Shown here piece after piece: positions 35,959 to 45,049 of a DNA stretch of 64,000 nt. The notes below the pieces were generated by a model. That model was not told the DNA's origin. It did not search any database and worked only from the letters and a program-made list of their open reading frames with translations. Numbering within the stretch: position 1 is the stretch's first letter; each line of letters opens with the position of its first letter. The stretch is from JASGCL01 sp965262775. Its GTDB lineage: Bacteria; Pseudomonadota; Alphaproteobacteria; JASGCL01. The DNA lies in NCBI GenBank assembly GCA_965262775.1, contig CBDHFT010000001.1, forward strand, positions 186,001 through 250,000. Direction: 5' to 3'. The translations under genes were made by a program, and so were the position numbers.

Positions 35959-36714
35959 ATGCCCGAAAAAAAAGATTTTGTCCAGCTAGAAAAGCCCACC
36001 ACCAAAACCCCCACCAAACCCGCAAGCAACAATACGGCGGGGCAAGGCAGCGACGGGGCGGGGATTATGCCGCGTGATAAGGCCGCGATGGGTGAGCGGC
36101 GCGATGATAGGGCGGCGAGCGATGAGCGGCGAGAGGATATGGCGGCGGTTGATAAAGAGCAGGCCGAGGCGACATTGGCATTTTATGAAGAAAAATTATT
36201 GGCGATGGCCGAAGCCCTAGCCGAAGAAAAAAAATACCAGCCGCAAATTTCCCCCGCGGCAACCGATGGAACGGGCGATAAAATGGGTAAGGGCATAGCG
36301 GGGGCAACGGGCGCGATTGATTTTGAACAAGCCGAAAAAACCGCGCCGCATGTTGGCAAAAAACATAGCAGGATGTGCGGCAGTGTTATCAAGGCGGCGT
36401 TTTGGTTGCATAAAAAAAATAACGACATGGTTATCAGCGCGCTGTTTTTGCAACCCCAGGCATGTTTGTTGGGGCGGGTCGCCGCCGATTTAACCGCCAA
36501 GGTTTTGGTGGGGGAAAATTTGGCGGGGGTAAAATTATTACGCGGGTTGTTGCGCGATTTGTTACAGGGCAAACGCGACGACATGCCCAAACCGTTCGAT
36601 GGGTTTAATTGTTTTATGGCGGTGCGTTATTTGCAAAATCGGCATGGGGCTATTTTATTGCCCGTCGATGTGGTAATAGAAACATGGGAAAAAGATTTAA
36701 TAAAAAATGCTTAA
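35959..36714 (+). CDS. NifU/IscU-like iron-sulfur scaffold family protein with extended N terminus
   Basis: 251 residues. The C-terminal about 115 residues match the alphaproteobacterial NifU-N-like scaffold often found near folE and hisI: HSRMCGS (C140), LQPQACLLG (C169), and RYLQNRHGAILLPVDVVIETW. Upstream, AFYEEKLLAMAEAL (74-87) resembles the usual N-terminal helix. Before it is an extension with imperfect 10-residue repeats (about 38-68), and about 45 residues are inserted after it. Role in Fe-S cluster supply is inferred. It overlaps hisI by 8 bp. Confidence 0.75.
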   Translation: MPEKKDFVQLEKPTTKTPTKPASNNTAGQGSDGAGIMPRDKAAMGERRDDRAASDERREDMAAVDKEQAEATLAFYEEKLLAMAEALAEEKKYQPQISPAATDGTGDKMGKGIAGATGAIDFEQAEKTAPHVGKKHSRMCGSVIKAAFWLHKKNNDMVISALFLQPQACLLGRVAADLTAKVLVGENLAGVKLLRGLLRDLLQGKRDDMPKPFDGFNCFMAVRYLQNRHGAILLPVDVVIETWEKDLIKNA

Positions 36715-37051
36715 GGAAGAATTTTTAGCAAGCGTTAAGTTTGATGATAGGGGCTTGCTGCCCGTTGTGGTGCAATCGATAAAAAATAAGCAGGTGTTGA
36801 TGCAAGCATTCATGAACCGTGAGGCATTGGAACAAACATTGGCAACGGGGCGCATGGTTTTTTGGTCGCGGTCGCGCGGCGCATTGTGGGTCAAGGGTGC
36901 GACGTCGGGCAATTATCAAGACTGGCAAGAATTGTTGTTGGATTGCGACGGCGATAGTTTGTTGGCATTGGTGGTTAGCCATGGGCCCGCTTGCCACATG
37001 GGCACCGACAGTTGCTTTCAAAGGAAATTAAGCCAAGCGCGCGGCGATTAG
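36707..37051 (+). CDS. hisI: Phosphoribosyl-AMP cyclohydrolase
   Basis: 114 residues. Opens the purine ring of phosphoribosyl-AMP in histidine synthesis. Typical segments: AFMNREALEQTLATGRMVFWSRSRG, then WVKGATSGNYQ, LDCDGDSLLALV and the zinc-binding GPACHMGTDSCF. Its start overlaps the previous gene, and no other his gene is nearby. Confidence 0.95.
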   Translation: MLKEEFLASVKFDDRGLLPVVVQSIKNKQVLMQAFMNREALEQTLATGRMVFWSRSRGALWVKGATSGNYQDWQELLLDCDGDSLLALVVSHGPACHMGTDSCFQRKLSQARGD

Positions 37052-37084
37052 GCCGCCAGCCAACGAATGTTGGCGGGAAACAAA

Positions 37085-37162
37085 ATGAAAAAAACCAAAT
37101 ACAATGTTAATAAATCTATAGATAGAATTAAAGATATAGTTCTCCAATATTCTACTTGTTAA
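37085..37162 (+). CDS. Possible 25-residue peptide upstream of vapD
   Basis: An ATG opens a 25-codon frame (MKKTKYNVNKSIDRIKD..., ending in TAA) 28 bp before vapD. It is lysine-rich and in AT-rich DNA like vapD. VapD genes sometimes have a small upstream antitoxin gene, but no clear ribosome-binding site precedes this frame. It may be a remnant or not a gene. Confidence 0.25.
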   Translation: MKKTKYNVNKSIDRIKDIVLQYSTC

Positions 37163-37190
37163 AATAACAAGAATAAATTATCATTGCAAA

Positions 37191-37496
37191 ATGTATGCGA
37201 TAACTTTTGATTTAACCGCAAAGGATTTAAAAGTTCATTATGGCGACCCCTATAATGAGGCATACGATGAGATTAGAAAAGAACTAGAAGTTTTTGGTTT
37301 TAAGAATATCCAGGGTAGCGTTTATATTACCGATGGTTCTCAAGAATCTTTAACAAAGCTTTATAAAGCCATGAATCGGTTATCGAATATCCCATGGTTT
37401 AAGCAATCGGTCAGGGATATTAGAGCCTTTAAGGTTGAAGATTACTCTGATTTTACAACCATTGTTAAAGGCAATGGTGGGGATGGGATTTTATAA
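37191..37496 (+). CDS. vapD: VapD-family ribonuclease
   Basis: 101 residues: YAITFDLTAKDL, then YNEAYDEIRKELEVFGFKNIQGSVYITD (from about 21) and WFKQSVRDIRAFKVEDYSDF. VapD has a ferredoxin-like, Cas2-like fold and acts as an mRNA-cleaving toxin in Haemophilus and other bacteria. The gene is AT-rich and stands between hisI and the opposing ilvC, consistent with insertion. A partner antitoxin is not confidently seen. Confidence 0.85.
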   Translation: MYAITFDLTAKDLKVHYGDPYNEAYDEIRKELEVFGFKNIQGSVYITDGSQESLTKLYKAMNRLSNIPWFKQSVRDIRAFKVEDYSDFTTIVKGNGGDGIL

Positions 37497-37527
37497 AAAT
37501 CTAACAATCTAGCCAAAAGTAAAGGCC

Positions 37528-38577
37528 TTAATTCTTAGCCTTATCAACCAATTTGTTTTTGGTTATCCATGGCATCATGGTGCGTAATTTGTCGCCGACT
37601 TCCTCTATCGGGTGTTGCGCCAAATTGCGGCGAATGGTTTTAAAACTTGTTTGGTTGACTTTGTTTTCCAACATCCAATCGCGGGTAAATTTACCATCTT
37701 GAATCTCGGTCAGAATTTTCTTCATTTCTTTTTTGGTTTTGTCGGTGATAAGCCTTGGCCCCGTGACATAGGCACCATATTCCGCGGTGTTGGAAACGCT
37801 ATAGAACATATTGGCAAGTCCCCCTTCATACACCAGGTCAACTATCAATTTTACTTCGTGCAAACATTCAAAATAAGCCATTTCGGGGGAGTAGCCAGCC
37901 TCGACCAAGGTTTCAAAACCCGCGCGAATCAACGACACCAAGCCACCGCACAACACCGTTTGTTCGCCGAACAAATCGGTTTCGCATTCTTCACGGAACG
38001 ATGTTTCAATAATACCAACCCGCCCGCCACCAATGGCCGAAGCATAGGAAAGAGCCAATTCTTTGGCACCAACATTATCACGCGCGTTGGCACCGTCATG
38101 GGCACCAGCATCCTGATGCACCGCCACCAAACATGGCACGCCCGCGCCGCGTTTGTATTCGCCGCGCACCGTGTGGCCAGGACCCTTGGGCGCGACCATC
38201 AACACACTAATATCTTTCGATGGTTCGATAAGATGAAAATGGATGCTTAAACCATGGGCAAAAAATAAAGCCGCGCCCTTTTTGATATGGGGGGCAATAT
38301 CGTTTTTAAAAATATCGGCTTGCAATTCATCGGGCGCCAGCATCATGATAACATCGGCCCATTTTGCCGCTTCGGTTGGCGTGACGCAAGTCAAACCTTC
38401 CGCTTCGGCTTTTTTTCGACTGGGGGAATTTTCCCGCAAGGCAACCCGCACATCCTTAACACCCGAATCTTTTAAATTCAGTGCGTGCGCATGGCCTTGA
38501 GAGCCGTAGCCGATGATGGCTACCTTTTTTCCCTTAATGATATTGGGGTCACAATCTTTATCGTAATAAACTTTCAT
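37528..38577 (-). CDS. ilvC: Ketol-acid reductoisomerase
   Basis: 349 residues, class I. Converts acetolactate and acetohydroxybutyrate in valine/isoleucine synthesis with NADPH. Rossmann motif GYGSQGHAHALNLKDSG at 23-39, MVAPKGPGHTVRGEY, and FREECETDLFGEQTVLCGG with the metal acidic residues. Class I enzymes are usually near 339 residues; about ten extra residues are inserted after VHQD (a G/A/D-rich stretch near 155-165). It is the only ilv gene on this strand here. Confidence 0.96.
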   Translation of the reverse strand: MKVYYDKDCDPNIIKGKKVAIIGYGSQGHAHALNLKDSGVKDVRVALRENSPSRKKAEAEGLTCVTPTEAAKWADVIMMLAPDELQADIFKNDIAPHIKKGAALFFAHGLSIHFHLIEPSKDISVLMVAPKGPGHTVRGEYKRGAGVPCLVAVHQDAGAHDGANARDNVGAKELALSYASAIGGGRVGIIETSFREECETDLFGEQTVLCGGLVSLIRAGFETLVEAGYSPEMAYFECLHEVKLIVDLVYEGGLANMFYSVSNTAEYGAYVTGPRLITDKTKKEMKKILTEIQDGKFTRDWMLENKVNQTSFKTIRRNLAQHPIEEVGDKLRTMMPWITKNKLVDKAKN

Positions 38578-38661
38578 TATTCCTCTTTTGCTTATGTCCG
38601 CTATAACAAAGGATAAGAAAAAATCAAAGCTATTTTATAATCAATATATTGCTAGGTTTGA

Positions 38662-39174
38662 TTATTTTTTAATAAAGTTTTTCGCCAATTCCAAAAATAA
38701 TTTTTTTTGGTCATTGTCGGTAATTTTATTGTAGGCAACCACCAGTTCCAACACATCTTTGCGTTTGAATGGATCGTTGGCCGCGGCACCCGTTCTTTCA
38801 TAACCCTTGCTGGAATTGGCGGGGTCAAATACGCCTTCGACATTATCATTGTCTGCCATGCCCGCGGTTTGCTTGGGCATCAAATCAACGAATAATTTCT
38901 TCGTGTCGGCGGTGATATCTTGAAAAAAGAAGTCGATGGGTGTTTGCAAAATCAACGACAATTCATACAAGCGCGAACAACCAATACGGTTGCTGCCGCG
39001 TTCATATTTTTGCACTTGTTGAAAACTTATGCCCAACAATTCGGCAAGATCGGTTTGCGTTAAGCGCAACATTTTGCGTCTTAAACGTATACGGTCGCCC
39101 ACATGTTTGTCAATTGGGTGAGCAGTTTCATCATCGACCAAGTCAATGATGGCTGCGAGAGATTTTTTTACCAT
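38662..39174 (-). CDS. XRE-family transcriptional regulator
   Basis: 170 residues. HPIDKHVGDRIRLRRKMLRL starts the helix-turn-helix (about 19-85), with TQTDLAELLGISFQQVQKYERG as the recognition region, then SLILQTPIDFFF. This is the common alphaproteobacterial XRE regulator type. The acidic C-terminal part (about 105-170) is of unknown role. It lies divergently from ilvD across a 690-bp region; a regulatory link is speculative. Confidence 0.85.
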   Translation of the reverse strand: MVKKSLAAIIDLVDDETAHPIDKHVGDRIRLRRKMLRLTQTDLAELLGISFQQVQKYERGSNRIGCSRLYELSLILQTPIDFFFQDITADTKKLFVDLMPKQTAGMADNDNVEGVFDPANSSKGYERTGAAANDPFKRKDVLELVVAYNKITDNDQKKLFLELAKNFIKK

Positions 39175-39864
39175 TTTTTTATCCTATAAAAATTAGTTAA
39201 TATTGAGCTATTTATGCCCCATTTACGCTCCGCCCCGTGTATGCCCATTTGCGCCCCGTTCGGCCCCGCCGCATCCTATGTCCTTGAATGTCCCGCCCTC
39301 AGGGTGCTCCCTTTTTTTATGGTCAGCCCAAAAAAATCTATATAAAATATATAAATATTAATGAATTATCACCAGCGGGTCCCTTAATAAGGTATAAGAC
39401 AAACCAAACAAATTAATAATATTGCGAGTTACAAAACACCACCAAACATACTATTTATTAGTTTCTTCCCAAACCGTTTTATTTTTATAGCAAAAACTTT
39501 TGATACAATCAAGAATTTTATTCAATTTTGAATAAAATTCTCTTTTAATGCACATTTCTTTCTGTGCATAAAATATTAACAGCCAAGTAAAGATATTATT
39601 TTTTAACCTTTCAAAAATCTGCTTTCGCCTATGGGGAAATCTTGCTAAGACTTTACTGTATTTTCTATATAAAAAATAACACGCACTTTAGCTTATACTA
39701 TATCTATAATAGCGCAATATTTCGAATTAATATCTTTAAAATTCAAATATTTGCGTTAAAATCTTGAATTGTTAATAAAAATCAAATATAATAAAAAATA
39801 TCAAGAAATATTCTTATAAAAATCAATTATCTTCTACTCATTTCCTTCTATTTTACTTCACAAC
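39175..39864. other. Long intergenic region between the XRE regulator and ilvD
   Basis: 690 bp without a credible gene. The first 130 bp are C-rich and contain a diverged direct repeat (ATGCCCCATTTACGC at 39214 and ATGCCCATTTGCGCC at 39241). The remainder is very AT-rich with two inverted repeats at 39513-39569. The AT-rich part may contain promoters for ilvD, but I could not single one out. Confidence 0.6.
39513..39569. repeat. Two adjacent inverted repeats upstream of ilvD
   Basis: A perfect 13-bp inverted repeat (GAATTTTATTCAA, 2-base gap, TTGAATAAAATTC) at 39513-39540, followed by a 7-bp stem (ATGCACA/TGTGCAT) at 39548-39569. The first looks like an operator for a dimeric regulator; the second could be a small hairpin. 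Regulator unknown. Confidence 0.55.
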
Positions 39865-41748
39865 ATGACTAAACTTCGTTCACACACCACCACGCACGGT
39901 CGCAACATGGCGGGGGCGCGCGGGTTGTGGCGCGCCACAGGGATGAAGGATGGGGATTTTGGTAAACCCATTATTGCGGTGGTTAATAGCTTCACCCAAT
40001 TTGTTCCAGGCCATGTTCATTTAAAAGATTTAGGCCAAATGGTGGCGCGCGAAATAGAAAAAAGCGGCGGCGTTGCCAAAGAATTCAACACCATTGCGGT
40101 CGACGACGGTATTGCCATGGGGCATGACGGCATGCTTTACAGTTTGCCGTCGCGCGAGCTTATTGCCGATTCGGTCGAATATATGGTCAACGCCCATTGC
40201 GCCGATGCCATGGTTTGTATTTCCAATTGTGATAAAATTACGCCTGGCATGTTGATGGCGGCGATGCGTATCAACATACCCACTATATTTGTATCGGGCG
40301 GCCCGATGGAGGCTGGCAAAATCAATTGGAACAAAGCCACAGGCCATGTCGCCACCAATGGGGACGGCACGGTGAGGAAGGTCGACCTGGTCGATGCGAT
40401 TGTTGAAGCCACCAACGATAAATTATCGGACGAAGAAATTGCAACCATCGAGAAGTCGGCTTGCCCAACCTGCGGTTCTTGCTCGGGCATGTTTACCGCC
40501 AACAGCATGAATTCGCTGACCGAGGCTTTGGGCTTGTCCTTGCCTGGCAACGGGTCGTTGCTTGCCACCCATGCTTTGCGCAAAGAATTATTTTTGCAAG
40601 CGGGAAGAACAATTGTTGACCTGTGCAAGGAATTTTATGAAAAAGAAAATAGCGCGGTGTTGCCGCGTTCCATCGCCAATTTTCAAGCCTTTGAAAATGC
40701 CATGACGCTTGATATTGCCATGGGCGGTTCGACCAACACCGTGCTGCATTTGCTGGCGATTGCTCACGAGGCGGGTTGTGATTTCAGCATGAAGGATATT
40801 GATAGATTGTCAAAAAAAGTGCCAACGATTTGCAAGGTATCGCCCGCCACCAGCCTTTACCATATGGAGGATGTTCACCGCGCGGGCGGCATTGTTGGTA
40901 TTTTGGCCGAATTGAATCGCGGCGGACTTATCCATAATCAATTGCCCACGGTGCATAGCAAAACCCTGCTTGAGGCCTTGAACCATTGGGATATTATGGT
41001 TAGCAATCAAAAAGACGTTTCAGAATTTTACCGCGCCGCCCCTGGCGGGGTGCGCACCACCGAGGCCTTTTCGCAAAACCGTCAATACCCCGATTTGGAT
41101 AAGGATCGCAAAAATGGCTGTATCCGTTCGGTGGAGCATGCCTATAACAAAGAAGGGGGCTTGGCGGTGCTGTATGGTAATTTGGCACCCGATGGGTCGA
41201 TTGTAAAAACCGCGGGGGTTGATGAGAAAATTTTTAGCTTCGTTGGTCCCGCCAAAATTTATGAGAGCCAGGATTCGGCTTGCCGCGCCATTTTGGAAAA
41301 GAAAATTGTGCCAGGCGATGTGGTGATTATAAGATACGAAGGCCCCAAGGGTGGCCCAGGCATGCAAGAAATGCTCTACCCCACCAGTTATTTAAAATCG
41401 ATGGGATTGGGCAAGGATTGCGCCTTGATAACCGATGGGCGGTTTTCGGGCGGCACATCGGGTCTTTCGATTGGCCATGTCTCACCCGAAGCCGCGGCGG
41501 GCGGGTTGATTGGTTTGGTGGAAGAAGGCGACGAAATTGTTATCAACATTCCCAAGCGTCAATTATCATTGAATGTTGCGGCGCAAGAAATTGAAAAAAG
41601 GAAGATGGCCGAACAGCAACGGGGTCGTGCCGCCTTCACCCCGCGGGAGGAGCGAACAAGAAAAGTTTCCGCCGCCTTGCGCAGTTATGCCGCCATGACA
41701 ACATCGGCCGCGACGGGCGCGGTGCGCGATGTAAGTTTGGTGGAATGA
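39865..41748 (+). CDS. ilvD: Dihydroxy-acid dehydratase
   Basis: 627 residues, the usual length. Dehydrates dihydroxy acids in valine/isoleucine synthesis using an Fe-S cluster. Cysteine motifs CISNCDKITPGM and ACPTCGSCSGMFTANSMN are present, followed by AMGGSTNTVLHLLAIAHEAG and the C-terminal TDGRFSGGTSGLSIGHVSPEAAAGG. The ATG lacks a strong ribosome-binding site. Confidence 0.97.
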   Translation: MTKLRSHTTTHGRNMAGARGLWRATGMKDGDFGKPIIAVVNSFTQFVPGHVHLKDLGQMVAREIEKSGGVAKEFNTIAVDDGIAMGHDGMLYSLPSRELIADSVEYMVNAHCADAMVCISNCDKITPGMLMAAMRINIPTIFVSGGPMEAGKINWNKATGHVATNGDGTVRKVDLVDAIVEATNDKLSDEEIATIEKSACPTCGSCSGMFTANSMNSLTEALGLSLPGNGSLLATHALRKELFLQAGRTIVDLCKEFYEKENSAVLPRSIANFQAFENAMTLDIAMGGSTNTVLHLLAIAHEAGCDFSMKDIDRLSKKVPTICKVSPATSLYHMEDVHRAGGIVGILAELNRGGLIHNQLPTVHSKTLLEALNHWDIMVSNQKDVSEFYRAAPGGVRTTEAFSQNRQYPDLDKDRKNGCIRSVEHAYNKEGGLAVLYGNLAPDGSIVKTAGVDEKIFSFVGPAKIYESQDSACRAILEKKIVPGDVVIIRYEGPKGGPGMQEMLYPTSYLKSMGLGKDCALITDGRFSGGTSGLSIGHVSPEAAAGGLIGLVEEGDEIVINIPKRQLSLNVAAQEIEKRKMAEQQRGRAAFTPREERTRKVSAALRSYAAMTTSAATGAVRDVSLVE

Positions 41749-41825
41749 AATCAACAACCATAAGTCCAGGCAATAAAATCTAAAATATAAAATCCACAAA
41801 AAAATAAAACCAAGCAACGACAACC

Positions 41826-42311
41826 ATGAGTGATAATAAAGAGCCTGTCATAGACTATGACTTGATAGTCACCAACCAATTGCGTGCGGTCGTGCCCGCG
41901 GTGTTGCGTAAGGTATTAGAAAAAAATGCCAACGCCACCGAAATACCAAGCCCCCATTATTTTTACATTAGTTTTAATACCCGCGCGCCCGGGGTGGCGA
42001 TGCCGCCTTACCTAAAAAGTCAATATCCCGAAGAAATGACGGTTGTGTTGCAATATCAATTTTGGAATTTGGTGGTCACCGACAAAGAATTTTCGGTGGT
42101 TTTAAGTTTTGGCAAAACCCCCGCCGCCATCACCATTCCTTATCAATCTATTGTTCAATTTTCTGACCCCGCGGTTAATTTTATGTTAAGGTTTGATGAC
42201 GACGAAAGCGAAGGCGATGCTACCCCGCCCACCGCGCCTGTATCGAACCCCCCTATTCCCCATAAGCAAAGCAACCTGCCTTTGGGTTCGGTTTCATCCC
42301 ACAGACCATGA
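41826..42311 (+). CDS. sspB: ClpXP adaptor SspB, C-terminal tail in another frame
   Basis: 161 residues in this frame. SspB delivers ssrA-tagged substrates to ClpXP. The tag-binding domain is seen in YDLIVTNQLRAVVPAVLRKVL, HYFYISFNTRAPGVAMPPYLKSQYPEEMTVVLQYQFW and the ITIPYQSIVQFSDP strand. The frame then ends in SVSSHRP, while the expected ClpX-binding tail (VVSLAEFRRQR) is found in the +1 frame up to 42453. One extra base somewhere between about 42248 and 42309 would explain this. The adaptor domain itself is intact. Confidence 0.85.
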   Translation: MSDNKEPVIDYDLIVTNQLRAVVPAVLRKVLEKNANATEIPSPHYFYISFNTRAPGVAMPPYLKSQYPEEMTVVLQYQFWNLVVTDKEFSVVLSFGKTPAAITIPYQSIVQFSDPAVNFMLRFDDDESEGDATPPTAPVSNPPIPHKQSNLPLGSVSSHRP

Positions 42312-42453
42312 TTTGCAAACCAAGCAACCATCAAGTGGCGCCACGCCAACAACCGATAAGAAAAAAAATGATGCGACTAGCGGCGATTCTGCGCCAACCT
42401 CGAATGTGGTTTCTTTGGCGGAATTTCGTCGGCAACGGCCTAATAAGAAATAA
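42312..42453 (+). pseudogene. Displaced C-terminal tail of SspB (frame +1)
   Basis: Read one base later than sspB, this stretch encodes a polar linker followed by NVVSLAEFRRQRPNKK and a stop. That ending closely resembles the conserved SspB tail that docks on ClpX, so it is almost certainly the original C terminus. There is no start codon with a ribosome-binding site of its own. Confidence 0.7.
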
Positions 42454-42465
42454 GGGACGCAACCC

Positions 42466-44107
42466 ATGTCTCCTGCCTCTCATATTCTTGATGTGCTTGA
42501 CACGCCGCAACCCAAGCGTCCCATGACGCGGTTGGACTTGCCGCCGCCCACGGTTGATAGGTTTCGTGATAAGGATTATTTGCTGGTGGATGAAAATTCC
42601 CTCACCGCCCTTGCCAAGCTTGCTTTTCATGACATCAATTTGTTTTTGCGCCCCGACCATTTGGCGCAATTGGCGGATATTTTACAAGACAACGAAGCCA
42701 GCCCCAACGACAAATATGTTGCCTTAGAACTTCTCAAAAATGCCAATATTGCGGCGGGCGGTATTTTCCCCATGTGCCAAGATACGGGCACCGCGATTGT
42801 GATAGGAAAAAAAGGGCCAGCGTATGATAACCACGGGCGAGCGTTTTGGCGGCGACGACCGCGAAGCCATCGCCAAGGGGATTTTTGATTGTTACCAAGA
42901 AAATAATTTTCGCTATTCGCAATTGTCGCCATTGGGCAGTTTTACAGAAACCAACACCAAGAGCAACCTGCCTGCGCAGGTTGAAATCATGGCGGAAGGC
43001 GACCCCGAGGCTTACGAATTTTTGTTCATTGCCAAGGGCGGCGGTTCGGCCAACAAAAACTTTTTTTATCAACCGCCACCTGCCTTGCTGGAGGAACAAA
43101 AATTACTCAACTTCATCGAAAGCAAATTGCGCGAACTCGGCACCTCGGCCTGTCCGCCCTATCATTTGGCTATTGTCGTTGGCGGCACATCGGCCGAGAT
43201 GACGATGAAGGTTTTGAAATTGGCGACTTGTCGCTACCTTGATAATTTGCCAACCCACGGCGGCGATGAAGCCAAACCATTCCGCGATATGGCGTTAGAA
43301 GAAAAAGTTTTTAAAATAACCCAAGGGCTGGGGATTGGCGCGCAATTTGGCGGCAAGTATTTCTGCCTTGATGTGCGGGTGATAAGGTTGCCGCGCCATA
43401 GTGCTTCCCTGCCGTTGGGGATTGGGGTTAGTTGTTCCGCCGACCGCCAGGCCGTGGCGCGCATCGACCGCACGGGTATATGGTTGGAAGAATTATGCAA
43501 AGACCCCGCGATATTTTTGCCCGAGGTTGATGGCAACCAATTGTTAGGGGCCGCGGTGCCGATTGATTTAAACAAACCCATGGCCGAGATTTTGAAAGAT
43601 TTGGGAGAATGCGGGGTGAAGACGCGAGTCAGCCTGAGCGGGACCATTGTTGTCGCCCGCGACATGGCCCATAAAAAAATATCTTTGCAATTAAAAGAGA
43701 CTGGAAAATTGCCCGATTATATCAAGGACCACCCTATTTATTATGCGGGGCCCGCCAAAACGCCCGATGGGTTTGCTTCGGGGTCTTTTGGCCCCACCAC
43801 CGCGGGGCGGATGGATGAATATGTTGAAGAATTGCAAAAACATGGTGGGTCGATGGTTATGTTGGCGAAGGGTAATAGGTCGAAACTTGTCGCCCGTTCT
43901 TGCAAAAAATATGGCGGATTTTATTTGGGGTCGATTGGTGGCCCCGCGGCGCGGTTGGGGCGCGATTGCATAACCAAGGTTGAGGTTTTGGATTACGAAG
44001 AATTGGGATTGGAAGCGGTGCGCAAAATCACCGTCAAGGATTTGCCTGCCTTCGTGGTGATTGACAACCAAGGCCATGATTTTTATGACGGCTTAACCGC
44101 GGAATAA
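42466..44107 (+). pseudogene. Class I fumarate hydratase, split by a one-base frameshift
   Basis: The first frame (42466-42888) encodes the N terminus through FPMCQDTGTAIVIGKKG. The second (to 44107) continues GERFGGDDREAIAKGIF and the entire remaining Fe-S fumarase, including IAKGGGSANK, CPPYHLAIVVGGTSAE and SLPLGIGVSCSADRQA. The join is at a run of seven A (42807-42813): removing one A gives GKKGQRMITTGERFGG, the expected sequence. Class I fumarase interconverts fumarate and malate in the TCA cycle. It may be a real mutation, a base-calling error, or a gene rescued by slippage, so the pseudogene label only records the broken frame. Confidence 0.85.
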
Positions 44108-44122
44108 TTTTATTTGATATTC

Positions 44123-45049
44123 ATGACTGCCCCTATTAACTTTACCAAAATGCACGGTATCGGCAATGATTTTGTTATCATCGACGCCAGAATAAAAAAT
44201 AACAAACATTGGTTGGATGGTTTATCGCCAAGCCAATTGGCCAGCAACATGGCGCGGTTGTGCGACCGCCATCGCGGTATTGGTTGTGACCAACTTATTG
44301 TATTAAAAAATCCGCCAGCTGACAACAATTTAAAATTGGATATTGCCATGGTTATTTTTAACCACGATGGTTCGGTGGCGCAAACATGCGGCAACGCCAC
44401 CCGTTGCGTGGCGCAAATAATGGGGCGCGAAAAAAATAAAAAAGAAATATATATCGACAGCCATGGGCGATTATTAAGCGCGGTGCTGTTGGCCAACAAC
44501 ATGGTGGCGGTGAACATGGGGGTTGGGGTTTACGATTGGCAAAAAATCCCCCTGAGCCAGGATTGCGATACGATGAATTTACCATTGCTTGATATGGCGG
44601 CGGATAAAGGCGGCGTTACGTTGCGCGATATTTTTAAGCAATATAATTTTGCCCCGCTGGCCCCCGCCATGGCGGTTAATGTTGGCAACCCCCATTGTGT
44701 TTGGTTGGTGAAAAATGCCGATGAGGTAGCGATTGAAGAAATTGGCAAGGCGATTGAAAACCACCCATTGTTCCCCGAACGCACCAATGTTGAATTTGTT
44801 TCAGCCACCAGCACGCCAAGCAAATTTCGTTTGCGGGTGTGGGAACGCGGCGCGGGGGCGACATTGGCCTGTGGTTCGGGGGCGGTGGCAACATTTTTGG
44901 CGTTGCATCGTTTGGCAAAAATAACGGATAAGCGCGCCACGATGGTGATGGATGGCGGGGCGTTACAATTAGCCATGAATGATGACGAGCAAGTTATCAT
45001 GAGTGGCCCCGCCGAATTTGTTTTTGCGGGGGAGTTTGCGCCGAACTAA
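44123..45049 (+). CDS. dapF: Diaminopimelate epimerase
   Basis: 308 residues. Makes meso-diaminopimelate for lysine and peptidoglycan. TKMHGIGNDFVIID at 8-21, first catalytic cysteine C89 in CGNATRC, second C250 in GATLACGSGA. Both active-site cysteines are present and length is normal or slightly long. ATG 44123 is chosen over an in-frame TTG three codons upstream. Confidence 0.96.
   Translation: MTAPINFTKMHGIGNDFVIIDARIKNNKHWLDGLSPSQLASNMARLCDRHRGIGCDQLIVLKNPPADNNLKLDIAMVIFNHDGSVAQTCGNATRCVAQIMGREKNKKEIYIDSHGRLLSAVLLANNMVAVNMGVGVYDWQKIPLSQDCDTMNLPLLDMAADKGGVTLRDIFKQYNFAPLAPAMAVNVGNPHCVWLVKNADEVAIEEIGKAIENHPLFPERTNVEFVSATSTPSKFRLRVWERGAGATLACGSGAVATFLALHRLAKITDKRATMVMDGGALQLAMNDDEQVIMSGPAEFVFAGEFAPN

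Noticed and set aside
37052..37076. Terminator hairpin after hisI
   Set aside because: CCAAC/GTTGG can pair, but the stem is short and bulged and no T-run follows.
42807..42813. Programmed ribosomal frameshift in the fumarase gene
   Set aside because: Restoring the frame needs a +1 (or -2) shift, not the -1 shift that A-rich slippery heptamers promote, and no stimulatory structure was recognised; an error or transcriptional slippage is likelier.
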